Source of the DNA: Nocardioidaceae bacterium SCSIO 66511
GTDB taxonomy: Bacteria; Actinomycetota; Actinomycetes; Propionibacteriales; Nocardioidaceae
Direction of reading: 5' to 3'
NCBI GenBank assembly: GCA_023100825.1
Contig: CP095846.1
Span: 2,976,001 to 3,040,000, forward strand
Length of the DNA: 64,000 bases
This document shows, in pieces, positions 52,636-60,719 of the stretch. How positions within the stretch are numbered: position 1 is the first letter of the stretch; each line of letters starts with the position of its first letter. The notes below the pieces were generated by a model. The model saw only the letters and a list, made by a program, of their open reading frames with translations, did no database searches and had not been told where the DNA came from. A program made the position numbers and the translations under genes.

Positions 52636-53577
52636 ATGCGTATCGGACTGATCGCGATCGACGGCTGCTTCGGTTCGGCTGTCGCGTCGGTCATCGACAT
52701 CGTGCGGGTGGCCGACGGAGCCCGCGGCGATGTCGACCCGCGGATCGACCCGATCGAACTCGCCATCCTCGGACCGAAACGGAGAGTGACCACGACGGCA
52801 TCGATGACCCTGTCGGTGGACCACCCGCTGTCGGAGTCCGGAGAGTTCGACGTGGTCGTCGTCCCTGCGCTTGGAACCCTCACGGCCGCCGCTACCAACG
52901 ACGCCCTCCAGAGCCGAGATGCTCGTTCGGTCATCGCCTCGCTCGGGCGCCTCGATGACGCGACCACCCGGATCGCCGCGGCGTGCACCGGCGTGTTCGC
53001 CGTCGCGGAGACCGGACGGATGCATCATCGGCGGGCGACGACCAGCTGGTTCCTGGGGCCGGAGTTCCTGAAGCGCTATCCGACCGTCGCCCTCGATCTC
53101 GACACCATGGTCGTGGTCGACGGGAACCTCGTCACCGCCGGCGCCGCGTTCGCCCACATCGACCTCGCGCTCTCACTCGTGCGATCGATCAGCCCCGACC
53201 TGGCCCAACATGTCGCCAAGCTCCTCATCATCGACGAGCGTCCGTCGCAGGCGGCCTTCGTCGCCTATGAACATCTCCGGCACGAGGACCCGATCGTCGT
53301 CGAGTTCGAACGCTTCGTGCGCGCCCGCCTGGACGAACCGTTCAACGTCGCCTTCGTCGCGCAGTCGCTCGGCACCAGCCGGCGCACCCTCGAACGACGA
53401 GTCCGTGCGGCGCTCAACCTCACTCCGCTCGGCTTCGTCCAACGGCTTCGCATCGAACGAGCTCGGCACCTCTCAGCAACCACGGACCTCACCTCCGCCG
53501 AGATCGCGCTACGGGTCGGCTACGCGAACGCCGAGACTCTGCGCTCCCTCCTGCGTAGGGAGCGACGCCGTTCCTGA
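52636..53577 (+). CDS. GlxA-like AraC family regulator (DJ-1 domain + AraC HTH)
   Basis: A 313-residue regulator. The N-terminal part (about 1-170) is a DJ-1/PfpI-like domain ('RIGLIAIDGCFGSAVASVIDIVRVAD', 'RIAAACTGVFAVAETG', with Cys in the elbow position). The C-terminal part (about 215-313) is the double helix-turn-helix of AraC regulators ('NVAFVAQSLGTSRRTLERRVRAALNLTPLGFVQRLRIERARHL'). ATG 52636 gives the proper N-terminus; the frame is open further upstream. Probable controller of the divergent ABM gene. Confidence 0.9.
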   Translation: MRIGLIAIDGCFGSAVASVIDIVRVADGARGDVDPRIDPIELAILGPKRRVTTTASMTLSVDHPLSESGEFDVVVVPALGTLTAAATNDALQSRDARSVIASLGRLDDATTRIAAACTGVFAVAETGRMHHRRATTSWFLGPEFLKRYPTVALDLDTMVVVDGNLVTAGAAFAHIDLALSLVRSISPDLAQHVAKLLIIDERPSQAAFVAYEHLRHEDPIVVEFERFVRARLDEPFNVAFVAQSLGTSRRTLERRVRAALNLTPLGFVQRLRIERARHLSATTDLTSAEIALRVGYANAETLRSLLRRERRRS

Positions 53578-53790
53578 CCTATCGCCATGCCTGTAGCCGG
53601 TGTCCTAGTGCTCGACTGGAACCACCTCTCAGCACGTCGCGTCGACGCTCCTGCGTCGCCCCTGGACGACCCATTCGACACGCCCGCAGCACAGGCCATG
53701 TGACGTGTCCCGGCTTCCCGGACGGTCGGGGTTGGGTGGCTGTGATGTCGCTGCGTTCTCGTCGAGGGGGTCAGCAGACTCGATCAGGGT

Positions 53791-53971
53791 CGATTGGGAT
53801 GAGACGCGAAGGCGGTCAGGTCAGGGCGGCCGAAGCCGGCCGGCGGGGTAGCGTCGGTCACGTCGAGGTCTTTCGGATGGATGGCGTAGGAACCTCCATC
53901 GTCGGGAGACCTCGACGTCTACCTGCGGACCGACGCGCCCGGCCGACCTACACCCTCATCTGGGAAGAGCC
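53791..53971. mobile_element. Solo ISL3 end (IS remnant)
   Basis: Bases 53806-53971 repeat 51529-51694 of the ISL3 copy without gaps and with only a handful of differences. This includes the 5' end of the transposase gene and the terminal CCTACACCCTCATCTGGGAAG. The terminal repeat here is better preserved than in the larger copy. A further 13-base match to the other IS end (CGATTGGGATGAG, 53791-53803) adjoins it in inverted sense. The rest of the transposase is missing. Confidence 0.82.
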
Positions 53972-54203
53972 ACCTTGCGCACAGGGGTTTCCCCCGTCAT
54001 TACAGGCAGGTGCACTCGCCGGTGCATGAGGAGCTGACAGCCTTGCGGATGAGCACGCCCCGGTGACACTCACGAGCCCGGACCGTACCTCGGCTTGAGC
54101 CAACCACAGCAGGCCCGCAATCCATGTGCGTGTCAGCGACACGGCGGCCGAGACGGTGAACAGAACCGACTCGGCGCCGAAGTCAGCGAGGTCCGGTGAT
54201 TGA
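53972..54203. other. Gene-free segment between IS remnant and secreted protein gene
   Basis: Together with 53578-53790 this forms a 620-base zone with no supported gene apart from the IS remnant. The reading frames are IS-derived shadows. No hairpin comparable to the terminators elsewhere in the window is seen. Confidence 0.5.
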
Positions 54204-54695
54204 TTAGGAAGTATTCCCGATGGCGCGCCCACTCGTCGCCTTGACAACGCCGTCCTCGGTCAACGCGGCATAATACGAAATTCCCTTGTTTTCCGGCATC
54301 CGAGATGAGAATTTGCAATACTGCCATTTGTTCTCTTTGGCCCCCGCTGATGCCTTGCAACCGTAATGGAGCAACGGGGATGTCCCAACATTTGCAACCA
54401 TTCTTACGGCCAGCCCGTCGGCCTTGTAATCCCTGATCCAGAACATGTCCCCATAGGACTGGAAACAGTACGCGGCGATTCTGTTACCCTGCCTATCCCT
54501 CATCCACCGCTGAAAGCAGCTCGACGGCGGCGACTCTGTAGTGACGGTCGCATAGTCGACAATTGCGTCACTGTCGGCACCCACCGATGTGGGGGTCGTG
54601 CCGATTCCGCCACTCGCGGATGCGGGGGTCGCGCCGACTCCCAACAGAATCGGCGCTACACCGACGCTGAGAGCTGCCAGAGTCCTCTTGATCAT
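54204..54695 (-). CDS. Small secreted protein of unknown function
   Basis: A 163-residue exported protein. The Sec signal is clear ('MIKRTLAALSVGVAPILLG...ASA', cleavage near residue 28). The mature part is rich in aromatic residues and has four Cys ('SCFQRW', 'AYCFQSYGDMFWIRDY', 'YGCKAS', 'QYCKFS') spaced as if for two disulfides. ATG 54695 follows AGGAGG. Its GC content is visibly lower than that of its neighbours, suggesting recent acquisition. Similar small exported proteins occur in streptomycetes without known function. Confidence 0.75.
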   Translation of the reverse strand: MIKRTLAALSVGVAPILLGVGATPASASGGIGTTPTSVGADSDAIVDYATVTTESPPSSCFQRWMRDRQGNRIAAYCFQSYGDMFWIRDYKADGLAVRMVANVGTSPLLHYGCKASAGAKENKWQYCKFSSRMPENKGISYYAALTEDGVVKATSGRAIGNTS

Positions 54696-55328
54696 ACGTT
54701 CCTCCTCGCGAATGCTGGTGTCGCTCTAGACACTTCACTTTGTGTGCCCGTGGTGTCGGTTACGGGCTTGCCCATGAGCGTGGTAGCGAACCCTTTCACC
54801 TCACTTTCAGCTCACTTTCACGCCACCAACCACCTCACGCGTATGATCAGGTCGTCACCCGTGTAGAGCCGCTTTTCATCACGAGATCGCGAGAACCTCT
54901 GGCTGTCGACCGCGCCCCAGAATCCATTTCGTTAGGAAGCACGTGCCCGCACCGATACCCATTACGCCGCTCGATAACCGCGCCTGAGGTCAGATGCCCC
55001 GAGGTCAACCGGCTCCGAGGACTTCGCTTCCGATCGACCCGGGTGAGTAGCCGAGTCCGGACCTTCTCTGCCTCGCGGTCGGCACCGGGCGCCGCCCGGG
55101 ACAGTCTCCGACAGGTAGAGATCTCGTTTGCTGACCGGGTCTCGCCCTGCGTAGACCGGCACTCGAAGGGTGCTTGTCGATAGACCCTCGCTGGCGGTGA
55201 GTGCGGTTCTGGGCCTTGGTCATAACACGCGCCATAGCGCGCACTCATGTCACGAGCTATGTCACGTATGACGGATCCAGGCCGATCTGGCGCGTTCTCT
55301 TCTCGCTCCGACCTGCACAAGTGCGGTG
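54696..55328. other. Gene-free segment before tRNA-Met
   Basis: No protein gene is supported in these 630 bases. The open frames here are Arg/Ser-rich shadows without ribosome binding sites or domains. The segment carries the in-phase repeats at 54793-54820. If 50.2-55.4 kb is an integrated element, this is where an integrase gene would normally be expected, and none is visible. Confidence 0.55.
54793..54820 (-). promoter_or_regulatory. Three heptamer-type direct repeats in 11-bp phase
   Basis: On the minus strand TGAAAG occurs three times at exact 11-base spacing (54820, 54809, 54798), with the spacer GTGAG also repeated. Direct repeats in helical phase upstream of a promoter are the hallmark of SARP/OmpR-type activator sites. 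They lie about 100 bases before the secreted protein gene at 54695 and point toward it. Confidence 0.6.
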
Positions 55329-55402
55329 TGGGGCGGGTGGGGCTCGAACCCACGACCCAGGGATTATGAGTCCCTTGCTCTAACCAGCTGAGCTACCGCC
55401 CC
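55329..55402 (-). tRNA. tRNA-Met (anticodon CAT)
   Basis: The minus strand folds as a full cloverleaf: acceptor GGGGCGG/CCGCCCC, D-arm AGCTCAGCTGGTTAGAGC, anticodon stem AGGGA/TCCCT with loop CTCATAA, T-arm GTGGG-TTCGAGC-CCCAC, discriminator A. Anticodon CAT and the elongator-type D-arm fit elongator tRNA-Met; tRNA-Ile2 with a modified C34 shares this anticodon and cannot be excluded. The 3' half is duplicated at 50211-50245. Confidence 0.95.
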
Positions 55403-55462
55403 GAGCGCGGTCATCGTACCGGGCGGTCGCGGGATCGATAGGCTCGCCGTAGGAGGTACGTC

Positions 55463-56203
55463 ATGACAGAACCATCCCCGCTCGAGCCCGTACGCGAAGA
55501 CTGGACGCGTGCGCTCGCGGTAGTCGCTCATCCCGATGACATGGAGTTCGGCGGTGCAGCAGCCGTGGCGCGCTGGACCGCACAGGGCAAGTCGGTCGTC
55601 TATTGCATGGTGACGAGCGGTGAGGCCGGGATCGACGGCGTCGCGCCCGATGAGTGCAAGGAGATTCGTACCGCCGAGCAGATCGAGTCCGCACGGATCG
55701 TCGGCGTCGACCAGGTCGACTTTCTCGGACTGCCTGACGGCATCCTCGAGTACGGCGTCGCACTGCGGCGAGCGATCGCAGGGGTCGTACGCCTGCACCG
55801 CCCGGAGATCGTCATCACCAACAACTTCCGCGACACCTGGGGTGGCGAGTTCCTCAACCAGGCCGACCACATCGCGGTCGGCCGAGCGACACTCGATGCC
55901 GTACGCGACGCGGGCAACCGCTGGATCTTCAACGAGCAGCTCAGCGACGGCCTCGAACCATGGAACGGCGTCAAGCAGGTCTGGGCAGCGGGATCGCCCG
56001 ACTCGACGTACGCCGTCGACATCTCGGACACTTTCGACGCTGGTGTCGAGTCGTTGAAGGCACACAAGGCCTACATCGACGGCCTCGGCTGGGAGAACTT
56101 CGATCCTGCGGAGTTCCTCGAAGGCATTTCTCGACAGACGGGAACACGCCTCGGCGTCGCTCACGCAACCGGGTTCGAGGTCTTCTCGATCAGCGGCGGC
56201 TGA
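55463..56203 (+). CDS. PIG-L family deacetylase
   Basis: A 246-residue zinc-dependent LmbE/PIG-L-like deacetylase. The metal motif 'VVAHPDDMEFGG' (AHPDD at 22-26) and the second site 'NQADHIAVGRATLDAV' are both present, with 'VTSGEAG' between them. Relatives remove acetyl from N-acetylglucosamine conjugates, such as mycothiol precursors and their detoxified S-conjugates. The exact substrate is unknown. GGAGG precedes the ATG. Confidence 0.92.
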   Translation: MTEPSPLEPVREDWTRALAVVAHPDDMEFGGAAAVARWTAQGKSVVYCMVTSGEAGIDGVAPDECKEIRTAEQIESARIVGVDQVDFLGLPDGILEYGVALRRAIAGVVRLHRPEIVITNNFRDTWGGEFLNQADHIAVGRATLDAVRDAGNRWIFNEQLSDGLEPWNGVKQVWAAGSPDSTYAVDISDTFDAGVESLKAHKAYIDGLGWENFDPAEFLEGISRQTGTRLGVAHATGFEVFSISGG

Positions 56204-56218
56204 GCGCCGTCGCACGCA

Positions 56219-56944
56219 CTACTCCGCAACGCTGTTGGCGTCACGTACGCGCACCTGCAGCACGCCGTCGATGCCTTCGATCTCGGCGGCGAGCTCCGCA
56301 AGGGCGCCGACTCCGGCAATCTCGAACCGCACATGGCGTACCGACTCGTCCATACGCCATTGGCCCCGAGCCGGTTGCACCGTGACGCGGTCGAGTGCGA
56401 ACCCGCCCGCGGTGGCGATCTCGAGGGCGCGGCTGAGCACACCGCGCCCGGAAACGTACACGAGGTCGACCGAGCTGAGAGCCGTTCCCGATCGAGGCAG
56501 TCGCCGCGAGACCGCCGTCAACCCGTACACCACAAGGCCGTAGCCGATCGTCGCGACCGCCGCGATCACCCACATCCCAGCCCCTGCTGCCATTCCGACC
56601 CCGGCCGTGACCCAGATCGACGCCGCCGTGGTCAGTCCGCGGACGGCATCTCGGCGTACGAAGATGATTCCCCCGCCGATGAAGCCGATGCCGGAGACGA
56701 CCTGCGCCGCAATCCGCGACGCGTCGAGGTTCGTACCCGCATCGCCGACGACATCGGCGAACCCGTACTTCGAGATGACCATGAACAAGGCCGCTCCGAT
56801 ACCGACCAACGCATGCGTACGCAGACCCGCCGCCTTCGCACGAACCTCGCGTTCAAGGCCGATGACTGTCGAAAGCACGAACGCGACCGCCAGGTCGGCG
56901 ACCTGGATCCATGAACCCGGATCGATTTCCGCGCGCATACTCAC
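56219..56944 (-). CDS. MgtC/SapB family membrane protein
   Basis: A 241-residue protein with four to five N-terminal transmembrane helices and a C-terminal ACT-like cytoplasmic domain. '[32 protein letters not shown]', '[47 protein letters not shown]' are the family blocks. MgtC modulates ATP synthase and magnesium/phosphate balance in other bacteria. The start may be GTG 56944 or ATG 56938, two codons apart; the GGGTGAG sequence favours the ATG. Confidence 0.9.
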   Translation of the reverse strand: MSMRAEIDPGSWIQVADLAVAFVLSTVIGLEREVRAKAAGLRTHALVGIGAALFMVISKYGFADVVGDAGTNLDASRIAAQVVSGIGFIGGGIIFVRRDAVRGLTTAASIWVTAGVGMAAGAGMWVIAAVATIGYGLVVYGLTAVSRRLPRSGTALSSVDLVYVSGRGVLSRALEIATAGGFALDRVTVQPARGQWRMDESVRHVRFEIAGVGALAELAAEIEGIDGVLQVRVRDANSVAE

Positions 56945-57076
56945 CCGTTCGATTCTCGCAGGCGACTTCGACGCACGCAGTTTTCCGCGAGCGGGATCTC
57001 ACATCCGTTGTGGGCCGCTCGTCTACGTACCGAGCGGGCCGATGGAGCCCGCCCGACTCGATTTGGAGCCTGCACT

Positions 57077-57880
57077 GTGGATCTCGAACTGCACGATCAA
57101 GTCGCCGTCGTCACCGGCGGTAGCGCCGGAATCGGCCTCGCGACGGTACGAACGCTGCTCGACGAAGGCGCGCGTGTCGTCGCGGTATCGCGTACGCCGG
57201 GCGCGCTCGTGACGTTGGGGAGGAAGGAGCTGACGCATGTTGCCGCCGATCTCACTGATCCGGCAGCACCTGAGCGCGCGATCACAGTCGCCGCGGACAC
57301 GTACGGCGGCGTCGACGTACTCGTCAACAATGCCGGCGGACCGCCGCCGGGGGCGACACTCCCCCGCTTCTCGTTCGAGCAGACCTCCGACGACGACTGG
57401 CATGCGATGTTCGAGTTCAACCTGCTGTCCGCGGTCCGTTCGACGCGCGCGGCGATCCCGCTGATGCTCGAACGTGGCGGCGGGTCGATCGTGAACATCT
57501 CGACTGCCAACACGAGGCGACCCGGCCCGATGAACTTCGACTACGCGGCCGTCAAGGCTGCGTTGCGCAACCTGACGGCATCGCTGTCCGAGACGTACGC
57601 GCCGCAAGGAATCCGAGTCAACACCGTCTCGCCCGGCCCCGTACGTACGCCGTGGTGGACCGAGGACGGCGGTGCGGCCGACGTACTCGCAGCGGCCACC
57701 GGGTCGAGCCGTGACGAGGTCCTCGATTCTGTTGCGCCGACCATGATGGGCCTGGCAACCGGACGCCTTGTCGAACCACAGGAGGTCGCGGATGCGGTCG
57801 CGCTGCTCGCCTCACCGCGATCGGCAAGCACGACCGGCAGCGACTTCGTCGTGGACGGTGGATTCCTGAAGGTCGCCTGA
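57077..57880 (+). CDS. Short-chain dehydrogenase/reductase (SDR)
   Basis: A 267-residue classical SDR. The NAD(P) motif is 'VTGGSAGIGLA' (about residues 11-21), followed by 'NNAGGPPPG', catalytic Ser in 'NISTANTRR', and Tyr-x-x-x-Lys in 'DYAAVKAAL'. 'GIRVNTVSPGPVRTPWW' and 'GSDFVVDGGFLKV' complete the pattern. GTG 57077 after TTGGAG gives the standard N-terminus. Substrate unknown. The following nitroreductase gene is 14 bases away and probably cotranscribed. Confidence 0.93.
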   Translation: MDLELHDQVAVVTGGSAGIGLATVRTLLDEGARVVAVSRTPGALVTLGRKELTHVAADLTDPAAPERAITVAADTYGGVDVLVNNAGGPPPGATLPRFSFEQTSDDDWHAMFEFNLLSAVRSTRAAIPLMLERGGGSIVNISTANTRRPGPMNFDYAAVKAALRNLTASLSETYAPQGIRVNTVSPGPVRTPWWTEDGGAADVLAAATGSSRDEVLDSVAPTMMGLATGRLVEPQEVADAVALLASPRSASTTGSDFVVDGGFLKVA

Positions 57881-57894
57881 CACAGGCGGAGAGC

Positions 57895-58488
57895 GTGGTG
57901 CGGAATACCAGCGCCACGCTCCCCGCTGGTCAAGTTGTGACCGACCACCCGATGCCACGTGCCGACCTGCACGCCCTGCTTCGTACGCGCTTCAGCCCGC
58001 TGCGTTTCGACGACCACCACATCCTCGAACCAGACGACATCGAGCTGCTCCTCGAAGCGGCGAGATGGGCACCGTCGGCAGGCAACTCGCAACCCTGGGC
58101 GTTCGTCACGGCACTGCGCGGCGATGCCGACCATGCACGTTTCGTACAACACCTGGCGCGGAGCTCACGCCGATGGGCGCCGGCAGCATCGGCCCTGATC
58201 GTCAACGTCTCGCATCGGTTCGTCGAAGACAGCCCGATCGAGTACTCCGAGTTCGCCGACTACGACCTCGGCCAGGCCGTCGCGCATCTCACCGTGCAGG
58301 CGCAGGCGATGGGACTTTCTTGCCGTCAGTTTCGTGCCTTCGATCTCGATGCGCTGTCCGCGGAACTGGGACTGTCACCCGGCTGGTTCATAGTGTCGAT
58401 GACGGCGATCGGCGTGGCCGTGGAGACCGCCGACGGCGCCCGCGAGCGCAGGTCGGTACATCGGCTCCGCACCGAGCCTCTGGCGTAG
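57895..58488 (+). CDS. Nitroreductase family protein
   Basis: A 197-residue FMN-dependent flavoprotein: 'RTRFSPLRFDDHHILEPDDIELLLEAARWAPSAGNSQPWAFV' is the FMN-binding N-terminus, and 'DLGQAVAHLTVQAQAMGLSCRQFRAFD' is the conserved helix. These enzymes reduce nitroaromatics or quinones. GTG 57895 has a GGAG site at proper distance; ATG 57952 would shorten it by 19 residues and is also possible. Confidence 0.88.
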   Translation: MVRNTSATLPAGQVVTDHPMPRADLHALLRTRFSPLRFDDHHILEPDDIELLLEAARWAPSAGNSQPWAFVTALRGDADHARFVQHLARSSRRWAPAASALIVNVSHRFVEDSPIEYSEFADYDLGQAVAHLTVQAQAMGLSCRQFRAFDLDALSAELGLSPGWFIVSMTAIGVAVETADGARERRSVHRLRTEPLA

Positions 58489-58813
58489 TCGCTCTCCGGG
58501 GGATGACCGGGACTACCCAGGTACGCAGATCGCCAGGATGGGTAGTTCTGCCGACGCGCGATCCGCACCGGTCGCGACAACCTGGTCACTCCGAGCCACG
58601 GAGGAATCATGGACGCGAACCCGACCGGAATCGACACGAATCCGAGAGTTCGTACGCTTTCGTACCACCACACGCGCGCTGGGTGGTACGAAAGCGTACG
58701 AACTCCGCCGGTCCGCAGAGCGATGATGAGCTCCCCCGACTGGACTCGAATCAGTAGCTGCCGCTGCCAATTCGAGTTGTCCGAGCAATGGACGGCCGTT
58801 GCCGTCAGTCGCG
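58489..58813. terminator. Gap with a 24-bp perfect inverted repeat (bidirectional terminator)
   Basis: The 325-base gap between convergent genes holds no gene. It contains a perfect 24-base-pair inverted repeat (58646-58669 with 58682-58705, 12-base spacer). The arms begin GAGTTCGTACGCTTTCG and contain the nearly self-complementary GTACGCTTTCGTAC. It is well placed to stop transcription from both sides. A remnant of a palindromic element is an alternative. Confidence 0.7.
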
Positions 58814-60673
58814 CTACGTGCCTGTTGTCGCGTCCCACCGGATGCCGGCGAGCGTGCGCTCGACGAGGCAGAACATGCGCTCCTGGCTATGCTCGAGTGC
58901 CGCCAGGCCGGTCGGTTCATGACCCGCATCGAACCAGTCGATGACTACGTCTCCGCCGCACGAGCGGAGAGCATCAGCGTAGCGCTGCGCCTGCGCCGCG
59001 GGCGTTCTGGTGTCGCGCGAGCCCTGGTTGAGCCAGACGGATCCCGTGACGTTCTCGACGAGGTTGATCGCCGAATAGCGGGCGAGGAGATCGGTGACCT
59101 CATCGGGCATACCTCCAAGAAAGCCCGTCCACGCCGAGCGGAGCGCTGGGTTCATGTCCTCGAACGCGGTTTTCCAGTCTGCCATCGCGACCTGGGCAAG
59201 TCCCCCGGCGAACATCTCAGGGAGACGACCAAGCGCGAGGAGGGTCAGGTGACCTCCGTACGACGCACCCGTGATGAACGTCGTCTCGGGCTGCGCCACT
59301 CCCCACTCCCGCAACCAACGTACGGCGGACTCTATGTCCTCGATCTCGCGGTCACCTCCGGCGGCCCAGAAGCCTTCCCGGAAGGTTCGTCCGAACGACA
59401 CCGAACCTCGATAGTTGAGCGAGGCGTACGCAAATCCCCGACTGAGCCAGGCCTGCGCAGCGGGGCCGAATCCGAAGCCGTCGACCGTGACGAGATTGGG
59501 ACCCCCGTGAACCTCGAGCACCGTTCCGCGCGGACTCCCGTCTGGCAATGCCCACCACAGCTGCACTCCCGTGCCGTCGACACTCTCGATCATCGAGGTG
59601 GTCAGCCGTCGCCCGCCCGGCACATCGGGCGGAGCCAGAAGAACCTGCGACCTGCGGCCCGGGCGATGACCTCGCACATGCAAGGGGACGTCCCAGCGCG
59701 ACCCGACGACGCGTACCTGGCCGTCCGGCGCGAAGTACGATCCCGAATACACGGCGTACACATCAGCGACATCCGGGTGAACGTAGCTGCCGTCGCCGTC
59801 GCTGATCACCGTCCTCGACGCACCGTCCTCGGCAAGGAGCAGCAATCGCTGAACGCCACCGTCGATATGAACCGCGAGAATTCGGCGCGAGTCTGCGTGC
59901 CAGTCCAGCGGCATCACCTCACCCGCCAGATCCGGAAGGTCGAGATCTGACCGGTCACCCGTGACCGGGTTCCAGATCGCTGGTCGGGCGAAGCCGGAGC
60001 GTTCCGTCCAGACCAGGACGCGCGGGTCGCCAACACGGCCGGAGAACCGCACGGCGCGGACCGGACCAGCGGGCAGGTCGTCGAGTACGTCTACCTGGCG
60101 ACCGGAGTCGACATCGATGACTGTCACTGCGGTGCGTCGTACGCCCGGATTGTGGTCGGTCGAGTCGATGCACGCGAGCGCGCCGTCTCCCGACAGGTGG
60201 CCGTACCAAGCTTCATTGGCCGAGGAGTAGATCGTTCGCACGCTCCCCCACGGCTGGGTCGGGATCACAAGCAGGTGGTAACCGTTGTCGTCGACTGCCG
60301 TCACCGCCAGCGTCGAGCCATCCGCGCTGAACTCCAATCCGCGGAGCACATATGCGGGATGTTCAGGCGTGAGCTCTACGCGGTTCGTTCCGTCGGCGCG
60401 CACCGCGTAGAGCCGGCCGACCTCCGAGCCACCGTCGTCGTCGAGGTCGACTACCCATTGGCCGTCGGGCGACAATGCGGCGCCCTGACCGACGGCGAAC
60501 GGCAACGGGTCACTCATTGTGCCGGCGCCCGCGTTCCAGATCCGTCCGACCGAGGCGTCGCGGTGCTCCTCGATCACCAGGTCGAGATCCTGGCCTCCCG
60601 CGCTCGGCCGCACGGTCTGGAGAAACGGTCCGGCGTACCAGCGTCGCCAATCATCGTTGTAGTCAACATTCAT
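58814..60673 (-). CDS. S9 family peptidase (prolyl oligopeptidase-like)
   Basis: A 619-residue serine peptidase with an N-terminal beta-propeller (about 40-360; repeats such as 'GAALSPDGQWVVDLDDDGGSEVGRLYAV') and a C-terminal alpha/beta hydrolase domain. The catalytic triad is visible: Ser in 'TGASYGGHLTLL' (near residue 470), Asp in 'QGSRDTRTP' (near 552) and His in 'FDAGHEPTG' (near 584). No signal peptide, so cytoplasmic. It cuts short peptides. ATG 60673 lies inside a 19-base palindrome and just after TATAGT, so the mRNA may be nearly leaderless. Part of a peptide-utilisation cluster. Confidence 0.92.
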   Translation of the reverse strand: MNVDYNDDWRRWYAGPFLQTVRPSAGGQDLDLVIEEHRDASVGRIWNAGAGTMSDPLPFAVGQGAALSPDGQWVVDLDDDGGSEVGRLYAVRADGTNRVELTPEHPAYVLRGLEFSADGSTLAVTAVDDNGYHLLVIPTQPWGSVRTIYSSANEAWYGHLSGDGALACIDSTDHNPGVRRTAVTVIDVDSGRQVDVLDDLPAGPVRAVRFSGRVGDPRVLVWTERSGFARPAIWNPVTGDRSDLDLPDLAGEVMPLDWHADSRRILAVHIDGGVQRLLLLAEDGASRTVISDGDGSYVHPDVADVYAVYSGSYFAPDGQVRVVGSRWDVPLHVRGHRPGRRSQVLLAPPDVPGGRRLTTSMIESVDGTGVQLWWALPDGSPRGTVLEVHGGPNLVTVDGFGFGPAAQAWLSRGFAYASLNYRGSVSFGRTFREGFWAAGGDREIEDIESAVRWLREWGVAQPETTFITGASYGGHLTLLALGRLPEMFAGGLAQVAMADWKTAFEDMNPALRSAWTGFLGGMPDEVTDLLARYSAINLVENVTGSVWLNQGSRDTRTPAAQAQRYADALRSCGGDVVIDWFDAGHEPTGLAALEHSQERMFCLVERTLAGIRWDATTGT

Positions 60674-60678
60674 GACTA
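60660..60678. promoter_or_regulatory. Palindrome over the S9 peptidase start (putative TetR operator)
   Basis: TAGTCA-ACATTCA-TGACTA is a perfect 6-7-6 inverted repeat covering the ATG of the peptidase gene. It is adjacent to a minus-strand TATAGT. A related 19-base element lies upstream of the M20 peptidase at 61538-61556. Confidence 0.65.
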
Positions 60679-60719
60679 TAAGACTTGCACTGCCGGGATG
60701 CGGCGTCAACGGCACGCCG

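Noticed and set aside
53791-53803. Complete internally deleted IS copy with both ends
   Set aside because: The 13-base match to the other IS end is in inverted sense relative to a simple internal deletion, so it does not define a proper left end.
54740-55353. Two overlapping frames of 147 and 168 codons before tRNA-Met
   Set aside because: Both are Arg/Ser-rich, opposite in strand over the same bases, have no recognisable domain, and lack ribosome binding sites. I could not support an integrase here.
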